DNA from: Haloferacaceae archaeon
Lineage (GTDB): Archaea; Halobacteriota; Halobacteria; Halobacteriales; Haloferacaceae
DNA: 9,927 nucleotides
Direction of reading: 5' to 3'
NCBI GenBank assembly: GCA_018609965.1
Contig: JAHENP010000049.1
Span: 1-9,927, forward strand
In this document: positions 1 to 5,606 of the stretch, piece after piece
How positions within the stretch are numbered: position 1 is the stretch's first letter
Layout: every line of letters starts with the position of its first letter
Notes under the pieces: model-generated
What the model was told of the DNA's origin: nothing
The model's input: the letters and a program-made list of their open reading frames with translations, nothing else
Database searches by the model: none
Made by a program: the position numbers and the translations under genes

Positions 1-1
1 A

Positions 2-34
2 GACGCGACCTACCCCCTCCGAGAGATGCGCTGA
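2..34 (+). CDS. Possible 3' end of a gene entering from the left
   Basis: Frame 2 reads DATYPLREMR followed by TGA at 32-34. Most codons end in G or C, as in the genes of this window, so this may be the last ten residues of a protein that begins outside it. Frame 1 is also open for 14 codons to a TGA at 43-45, with a less protein-like composition. The fragment is too short to identify and could be chance. Confidence 0.3.
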   Translation, partial: DATYPLREMR

Positions 35-172
35 CCGACCACTGAGAGGGCGACTCCAGAGCCCCCCGCGCAGTCGGTGGCCAGGGTGTGGGGTGTCGGC
101 CCGCCACCGTTGTCGCCTGAGCCGACCACCTGGAGCCACACCGTTCATGACGGTGCCGCCGCTACGGCAGGT

Positions 173-352
173 GTGACACGCGAGGAGACGGAGCCGGCAG
201 GTGGGAGCGACGGACACGGCCGCCACGACCACGAAGACGACGGCAAAGGAGCGACGGCGCGGGTGCTCGTTGGGCTGACGCTGGTCGCCGGACTGGTCGC
301 GTTGCTGGGTGTCGGTGCGGTGTGGGCGTTCGCCTACGGCCCGCTGGGCTGA
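173..352 (+). CDS. Small His/Asp-rich single-pass membrane protein, unrecognised
   Basis: This would be a 59-residue protein of unknown function. It has an acidic, hydrophilic N-terminal half with a His/Asp cluster (GHGRHDHEDDGKG). One hydrophobic segment follows (LVGLTLVAGLVALLGVGAV), and the protein ends in WAFAYGPLG. The layout is that of a tail-anchored or single-pass membrane peptide, and the His/Asp patch could bind a metal; that is inference. An in-frame GTG at 77 would add 32 residues. I prefer GTG 173 because those extra residues are Pro/Thr/Trp-rich, not acidic and unlike haloarchaeal protein, while acidity begins right after residue 1 of the shorter form. No convincing Shine-Dalgarno sequence or TATA box separates the two choices. 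Its last 19 bp overlap the 3' end of the convergent aminotransferase gene. Confidence 0.5.
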   Translation: MTREETEPAGGSDGHGRHDHEDDGKGATARVLVGLTLVAGLVALLGVGAVWAFAYGPLG

Positions 353-1320
353 CTGTCGTCTGTGCCCTCCTGTGGTGCCGTCTCGCCAGAGTCCGTCTCT
401 TCTCTGGGGCTGTCGCTCCCGCCGTCGTTGTTCTCGTCGTAACACGCCGCGTCGACACGAGCGTCGTACAGTCGCCCGACGAGTGTCGTCACCGGTCCCC
501 CACCCACCGCGACACCGTCAACAGTCGCGATCGGTTTCACCTCCCGGATCGACGAGGTGAGAAACGCCTCGTCGGCCGCGCGCACGTCGTCTGGCTCGTA
601 CCGCCCCTCTTCGACCGGAATCCCCTCCGCTCTCGCGAGTTCTAACACCGTCTCTCGGGTGATCCCCGGCAACACCGGCCCCTCCAACGAGGGGGTGCGG
701 AGCGCGTCGTCGGCGACGAACCAGAGGTTGGCCGTCGCCGCCTCCGCGACGTAGCCGTCCGTGTCGAGCACGAGCGCCTCCGTCGCGTCGCTGACCCGCG
801 TCTCCAGCCGCGCGAGGATCTGGTTGAGGTAGTTTTGTGTCTTCGCCTCCGACGGGAGCGCGCGGTCCGGCACCCGCCGGGTCTTGGCCGTCTGGAGCCG
901 CGCGGGCTCGTCCCACATCCGCTCACCGGCGGTGCCGCCACGCGACAATGGGGAGACCGTCACCACGACCGTCGGCTCCGGCTCCGCCGACGGGGTCAAC
1001 CCACGTGTGTCGCTCCCGCGGGTCACCGACAGCTTCACCGTCGCCTCCTGCAAGTCGTTCGCGGCCAGCGTCTCGATCACTCGCGCCCGCAGTTCCGCCG
1101 TCTCGACCGGCAACGGAAGCGACAACGCTGCCGCCGACTCGGCCAGTCGCCCGGCGTGGGCCGCCCACCGGAACGGCACACCCCCGTACACCCGGATCGT
1201 CTCGAAGACCGCGTCGCCGTACGCGAACCCGCGATCGTGAACGCTCACCGTCGCCTCACTCGCCGCGACGAGTTCCCCGTCGACGTGGTACTGTCGGTCG
1301 TCTGCCGACACCTTGCTCAT
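334..1320 (-). CDS. pabC: Class IV PLP aminotransferase, probable aminodeoxychorismate lyase (PabC-like)
   Basis: This 328-residue protein belongs to the fold-type IV PLP enzymes, which include branched-chain aminotransferase, D-amino-acid transaminase and aminodeoxychorismate lyase. Visible signatures are the N-terminal VHDRGFAYGDAVFETIRV (residues 27-44), the PLP lysine K160 in SEAKTQNYLNQ, the glutamate expected to hold the pyridine nitrogen (E193 in VAEAATANLWFV), PGITRETVLE (218-227) and TSSIREVKP (255-263). Haloarchaeal proteins of this appearance are usually called PabC, which makes 4-aminobenzoate from aminodeoxychorismate. However, no pabA or pabB lies beside it here, so a transaminase role is a real alternative. 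Residues from about 293 on form a Ser/Glu/Asp/Thr-rich tail beyond the catalytic fold, probably disordered. ATG 1320 is chosen over ATG 1344 because GGAG lies 8 nt before it and the extra residues (MPPPGEGG) look non-coding. It is divergent from acs. Confidence 0.82.
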   Translation of the reverse strand: MSKVSADDRQYHVDGELVAASEATVSVHDRGFAYGDAVFETIRVYGGVPFRWAAHAGRLAESAAALSLPLPVETAELRARVIETLAANDLQEATVKLSVTRGSDTRGLTPSAEPEPTVVVTVSPLSRGGTAGERMWDEPARLQTAKTRRVPDRALPSEAKTQNYLNQILARLETRVSDATEALVLDTDGYVAEAATANLWFVADDALRTPSLEGPVLPGITRETVLELARAEGIPVEEGRYEPDDVRAADEAFLTSSIREVKPIATVDGVAVGGGPVTTLVGRLYDARVDAACYDENNDGGSDSPREETDSGETAPQEGTDDSQPSGP

Positions 1321-1338
1321 GCCGCCCTCTCCGGGCGG
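1318..1338 (-). promoter_or_regulatory. Ribosome binding site inside a hairpin loop before pabC-like ATG
   Basis: On the minus strand the bases just before ATG 1320 read CCGCCC-GGAGA-GGGCGG-C-ATG. The 6-bp GC stem (1322-1327 with 1333-1338) shows GGAG, a good match to the archaeal anti-Shine-Dalgarno partner, in its 5-nt loop. The start codon follows 1 nt after the stem. This fixes the start at 1320. It also means that the accessibility of the site could depend on RNA folding or salt; that is inference. Confidence 0.5.
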
Positions 1339-1384
1339 TGGCATCCTGAATCCGGCGGCCTGTTCGTGCAGAGTCGAATCTGTT

Positions 1385-1398
1385 ACTCGGCACCGAGT
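1385..1398. promoter_or_regulatory. Perfect dyad ACTCGG-CA-CCGAGT upstream of acs, possible operator
   Basis: Two perfect 6-bp half sites are separated by 2 bp in the divergent pabC-acs spacer, ending 29 bp before the acs TATA box. A symmetric site just upstream of a core promoter is a usual place for an activator or dimeric regulator. No regulator can be named from the sequence, and it could be chance in such GC-rich DNA. Confidence 0.35.
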
Positions 1399-1427
1399 TT
1401 TGTTCTCTACTCAGAGTGGCGCACAGA

Positions 1428-1433
1428 TTTAAG
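1428..1433 (+). promoter_or_regulatory. TATA box of acs (TTTAAG)
   Basis: TTTAAG in the context CAGATTTAAGCC is centred about 27 bp before ATG 1458. That is the spacing from a haloarchaeal TATA box to its transcription start, so the mRNA probably begins at or next to the ATG and is leaderless. No Shine-Dalgarno sequence precedes this ATG, which fits. The box also favours ATG 1458 over ATG 1416, which would lie upstream of it. Confidence 0.7.
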
Positions 1434-1457
1434 CCGGTTCGCGCCGACCCGTTTCGT

Positions 1458-3425
<1,968 letters not shown>

Positions 3426-3426
3426 A

Positions 3427-3572
3427 ACCGACCTTTTTCACTCCTTGGGGTGGCCTCCCTGCGGTCGGCCACCCCAAGGAAAAAATGTCGATCAAAAAGC
3501 GCGAGCGCGCCGCAGAGCGGCGCGCTCGCGTCTGCTGTCGTGGTGCCGGACCGCACCCGCACCGCGACCGCA
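3427..3572 (+). repeat. Left arm of a 686-bp inverted-repeat block
   Basis: The arm matches the reverse complement of 3963-4112 in three blocks. The outer block is ACCGACCTTTTTC then CTCCTTGGG, with one mismatch. The middle block is CCCAAGG followed by AAAAAATGTCGATCAAAAA (26 identical bases). The inner block is 49 identical bases at 3524-3572. Between these blocks the two arms differ, and in this arm both differing stretches are stem-loops: a 14-bp stem at 3442-3455/3467-3480 and another at 3500-3513/3517-3530 with an AGA loop. No target-site duplication is visible outside the arms. I do not recognise the element. It may be a non-autonomous mobile element, a paired terminator/insulator, or a duplicated structured-RNA element. 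Confidence 0.85.
3434..3480 (+). terminator. Probable acs terminator: T5 tract followed by 14-bp hairpin
   Basis: T5 (3434-3438) starts 9 nt after the acs stop, then comes a perfect stem TCCTTGGGGTGGCC / GGCCACCCCAAGGA with an 11-nt loop (3456-3466). Archaeal RNA polymerase stops at T-runs, so the T5 is the likely signal. The order (T-run before the stem) is not that of a bacterial intrinsic terminator. On the other strand the same DNA gives T5 and T6 runs before the stem, so it could also stop transcription coming from the right. Confidence 0.55.
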
Positions 3573-3962
3573 CCACCACCGCCGCACCACGAGTGTGCGA
3601 GCTTGGCCGGAACCGACCCAGACACCGTCTTCGGCAGTATGGCACCGAGTGCATCCGGCGTCCTGTGGAACAGCAGCTCGGACTGTCGTCGTCTTGGAAA
3701 CTCGCAGAGTACAGTCGCGACTCGTAGATTTGCCCAGCAGGGTGTTTGTGACCTTTTTTCCGAGTTCGCCACACGGGAGTCGACTGTCGGGACGCAGGTA
3801 GCCCCCAGCCTCCCCGCGGGGCGCGCGTCCGTGGCGCGCCCCGCGCTCCCGGTCGACAGTCTGATGTCGGGCGATTACGTGGTCTGGTTCACGAGTACGG
3901 GTGCGGAGCGGTCGCGGTGCGGGTGTGGAGCAGATGCGGTCGCGGTGCGGGTGTGGAGCAGA
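3573..3962. other. Non-coding core between the inverted arms
   Basis: About 390 bp lie between the arms. Open frames cross it on both strands, but their products are Arg/Ser/Thr-rich and not acidic, unlike every real gene here, so I see no protein gene. It contains a 10-bp palindrome AGTCGCGACT (3713-3722), a T6 run (3754-3759) and a perfect 12-bp stem CGCGGGGCGCGC / GCGCGCCCCGCG with a 7-nt loop (3815-3845). The stem is nested inside a further pair, GACTGTCG (3782-3789) with CGACAGTC (3854-3861). GACTGTCG also occurs at 3681. The core could encode a structured non-coding RNA; no known RNA family was recognised. Confidence 0.5.
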
Positions 3963-3982
3963 TGCGGTCGCGGTGCGGGTGC
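3908..3982 (+). repeat. 28-bp tandem repeat, about 2.7 copies
   Basis: Units start at 3908, 3936 and 3964 with GCGGTCGCGGTGCGGGTGTG; each full unit ends GAGCAGAT. The first two copies are identical over 28 bp and the third is cut off after 18-19 bases, where it becomes the inner end of the right inverted arm. The left arm has only one copy of the matching sequence, so the expansion happened on the right side only, probably by slippage. Confidence 0.9.
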
Positions 3983-4112
3983 GGTCCGGCACCACGACAG
4001 CAGACGCGAGCGAGAGACCGAACGAAGTGAGGGAACGAGCGAGCGTTTTTTGATCGACATTTTTTCCTTGGGTGCGCGCGGAGCGCGCACCCAAGGAGCG
4101 AAAAAGGTCGGT
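3963..4112 (-). repeat. Right arm of the 686-bp inverted-repeat block
   Basis: Read on the minus strand this repeats the left arm, beginning ACCGACCTTTTTCG. Its outer hairpin has a different upper stem from the left one: CCTTGGGTGCGCGC / GCGCGCACCCAAGG, 14 bp (15 with the adjoining T-A pair) around a GGA loop (4066-4079/4083-4096). Where the left arm has its second hairpin, this arm has an unpaired, purine-rich stretch (4012-4045) containing GAACGAAGTGAG. Two T6 runs lie at 4046-4051 and 4060-4065, and an A5 run at 4101-4105. The arm ends 60 bp before the HEWD gene. Confidence 0.85.
4046..4097 (+). terminator. Two T6 runs before a 15-bp hairpin in the right arm
   Basis: T6 at 4046-4051 and T6 at 4060-4065 precede the perfect stem with the GGA loop. 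For plus-strand transcripts from acs or the core these are good archaeal stop signals just before the HEWD promoter. For minus-strand transcripts the T5 opposite 4101-4105 would do the same. Terminator function is inferred from T-run composition only. Confidence 0.45.
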
Positions 4113-4134
4113 GCGTCGGTGCGTCGGTCCGTAG

Positions 4135-4142
4135 CTTTTATT
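4135..4142 (+). promoter_or_regulatory. Probable TATA box of the HEWD gene (CTTTTATT)
   Basis: This is the only AT-rich octamer between the right arm and ATG 4173. Its centre is about 34 bp before the ATG, which would put the transcription start near 4164 and leave a leader of roughly 9 nt, too short for a normal Shine-Dalgarno sequence (none is seen). Just before it is a short imperfect repeat of CGGTGCGT (about 4110-4126). Confidence 0.5.
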
Positions 4143-4172
4143 CGAAGCGTAGTCCTAACGACGTGGTAACAG

Positions 4173-4358
4173 ATGTCACCGACCATCCGACATCCAAACG
4201 AGCGAGCGTGTGAGTGTTGTGGCCGACGAGAGCGGTGGGACGAGTCGGCCACGTCGTGGCGTGCCGTAGACGATCCGGGCGTACCGTACTGTATTCACGA
4301 GTGGGACATAAACGGCAGCTTCCTTCCCGTCGGAGATCGCGAACCAGAGGCCTCGTAA
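4173..4358 (+). CDS. HEWD-family small protein, putative zinc-binding
   Basis: This 61-residue protein carries the haloarchaeal HEWD signature: an N-terminal Cys motif RACECCGR (C13, C15, C16), a short Trp-containing middle (WDESATSWRAVDD) and CIHEWDINGSFLPV (C40, H42, HEWD at 42-45). Two pairs, C13/C16 and C40/H42, are spaced as in a small zinc-ribbon fold; zinc binding is inference. The family is recognised by name only; its function is not known to me. ATG 4173 is the first in-frame start after a TATA-like box. The gene is monocistronic, faces the bicupin gene across 262 bp, and is cut off from acs upstream by the inverted-repeat block. Confidence 0.85.
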   Translation: MSPTIRHPNERACECCGRRERWDESATSWRAVDDPGVPYCIHEWDINGSFLPVGDREPEAS

Positions 4359-4469
4359 CGCGTCGTTGTCGCGGTGTCTGTCTGTCTGTGAGACGCGTAG
4401 CGCCGCGGCTGTCGCTGTGACGTGCTGTCGGCTCTCCCAACCCGTCGTCAGTCTCGCCAGTTGCCGTGG

Positions 4470-4485
4470 TCTGACGTGCGTCAGA
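4470..4485. repeat. Perfect dyad TCTGACG-TG-CGTCAGA
   Basis: A 16-bp perfect inverted repeat lies in the 262-bp spacer between the convergent HEWD and bicupin genes. It is followed by a second small GC hairpin, CGCGGG/CCCGCG (4532-4549). Either could fold in the 3' ends of the two transcripts, but neither has a T-run. The rest of the spacer shows no gene. Confidence 0.5.
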
Positions 4486-4548
4486 AAGCCAGCGGGCCAC
4501 CACGAACGGGCACGTCGCGGAACGTGTCCGCCGCGGGCGGGGACCCGC

Positions 4549-4593
4549 GTGTCAGCAGGAACAGCGTGTCAGCGTCGGCGAGTGTGTCAGCAG
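4549..4593 (+). repeat. Three spaced copies of GTGTCAGC
   Basis: GTGTCAGC starts at 4549, 4566 and 4584 (spacing 17 and 18 bp), just after the stop of the minus-strand bicupin gene. The first and third copies extend to GTGTCAGCAG. The repeat is degenerate between copies, and it may be the remains of a tandem duplication. Nothing shows a function. Confidence 0.5.
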
Positions 4594-4620
4594 GGCGGAC
4601 GCGCCAGCAGAGCGAGTGGC

Positions 4621-5487
4621 TCAGCGGTCCGTCTCCTCGGCCGGCAGGGTGCGCGGCTCGGAGCCGGTGAGCCAGAGAACGAACTCCTGGTCGCCGGCGC
4701 TGTCACTGCGGTCGCGGTGGACGAACCCCGCGGGGATGTGGAAACACTCCCCGGCGGCGACGAACAACCGTTCACCCTCGCCGGTGCCCCACTCGACGTA
4801 GCCGTCGCCCCCGAGGACGAACCCGAACACGTGGTTGTCGTGGTGGTGGTGCCACTCGGAGACAATCTCACCGCTGGAGTGGCCCCGGACCATCCGCACG
4901 TCGTCGTCCGGGAACGGGCTCCGGCGCTCGACGTTCTCCAACTCGCCGGCCGACCCCCAGTCGTCGCGCCCGGCGACGGTCGTCGCCGCGGCACGGGCCG
5001 TCGGGTCCTCGGCGGTGAGGGACGTGTCTGCCGGCCGTGCGGCAGCGTCGCGGCCGGTCGGGGTCCCGCCGGCCGACTTCGACACCACGCCGCCGTCGGT
5101 CGCGGTGGTGACGACCGTGCCGTCGGCGGTCGCGGACGGCCAGTCGGCGTCCGCCGCACCCGTCACGCCCGTGTCAAAGGCGACGAGCAGCCGGGCCGAC
5201 CCGTCCGTCGCGTGGACGGCCGGCGGCGTCCCCGCCGGCACGCGGAAGAACTCGTCGGCGTCCGCCGAAACCCGCGCCGCCGGACCGGCACCCCACGCGA
5301 GCGTCGCCGACCCGCCGGCGACGTAGCCGTAGGCGGCACCGCGACGCCGTGGCCGCCAGACGCCGTCGGCCGGCACCCGGACCGCGAACAGCTCGACACC
5401 GTCTGCCGCGTGGAGCCGTTCCTGAACGACACGGTTGTTGCCCTCGCCCGTCGCCTCGTGTGCACGTTCCCACTCGTCTGCTGACAT
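4621..5487 (-). CDS. Two-domain cupin protein (bicupin), function unknown
   Basis: This 288-residue cytosolic protein appears to have two cupin beta-barrels. The C-terminal one (about 180-275) has both cupin motifs: GHSSGEIVSEWHHHHDNHVF (202-221) and GECFHIPAGFVHRD (246-259). Likely metal ligands are H213, H215, H219 and H257, with H219 where most cupins have Glu. The N-terminal half (about 20-107) follows the pattern (AAYGYVAGGSATLAWG; FFRVPAGTPPAVHA) but lacks the His cluster, so it is probably a degenerate, metal-free barrel. An Ala/Thr/Gly-rich linker (108-178) joins them. Small-molecule sensing, isomerase or dioxygenase activity are all possible; I cannot choose. ATG 5487 is the first start in the frame and is preceded by the repeat-containing spacer described below. 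It could be co-transcribed with cdc48, 119 bp upstream, but the spacer looks like a promoter. Confidence 0.75.
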   Translation of the reverse strand: MSADEWERAHEATGEGNNRVVQERLHAADGVELFAVRVPADGVWRPRRRGAAYGYVAGGSATLAWGAGPAARVSADADEFFRVPAGTPPAVHATDGSARLLVAFDTGVTGAADADWPSATADGTVVTTATDGGVVSKSAGGTPTGRDAAARPADTSLTAEDPTARAAATTVAGRDDWGSAGELENVERRSPFPDDDVRMVRGHSSGEIVSEWHHHHDNHVFGFVLGGDGYVEWGTGEGERLFVAAGECFHIPAGFVHRDRSDSAGDQEFVLWLTGSEPRTLPAEETDR

Positions 5488-5524
5488 ACACAGACGTAGT
5501 GGGTGTACCTACCTCTACGTTGGT

Positions 5525-5569
5525 TCTAACAGTCTAGCCGTGAGAAGGGATACCAGTCTAACAGTATAG
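5525..5569 (-). promoter_or_regulatory. Two 13-bp direct repeats in the bicupin promoter region
   Basis: On the plus strand TCTAACAGTCTAG (5525-5537) and TCTAACAGTATAG (5557-5569) match at 12 of 13 bases, with starts 32 bp apart, about three DNA turns. On the coding strand the upstream copy reads CTATACTGTTAGA and includes the most TATA-like sequence of the spacer. The spacing suggests two bound copies of one regulator on the same face. That is inference. The bicupin ATG is about 38 bp from the nearer copy. Confidence 0.45.
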
Positions 5570-5606
5570 ATTGATTCTCGTCGGTGTGGAAAGACAGTGT
5601 CGCGGA

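Noticed and set aside
77..172. GTG 77 start for the small membrane ORF
   Set aside because: It would add 32 residues that are Pro/Thr/Trp-rich and not acidic; no ribosome site or TATA box supports it. Not excluded.
3908..3982. CRISPR array
   Set aside because: The 28-bp units are joined head to tail with no spacers, and no cas gene is in the window.
3427..4112. Insertion sequence with transposase
   Set aside because: No transposase-like reading frame and no target-site duplication are present, so only a non-autonomous element remains possible.
3450..4169. Long plus-strand open frame across the inverted-repeat block
   Set aside because: The product is Arg/Ser/Thr-rich with no acidic bias and no domain. 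The matching minus-strand frame (3492-4094) shares peptide segments with it only because the arms are inverted copies.
4376..4391. TGTC/TCTG microsatellite after the HEWD gene
   Set aside because: Only about three to four units; short and common enough to be chance.
4366..5484. 372-codon plus-strand frame opposite the bicupin gene
   Set aside because: It is a GC-rich antisense shadow: Arg/Gly/Val-rich product with no recognisable domain, against clear cupin motifs on the minus strand.
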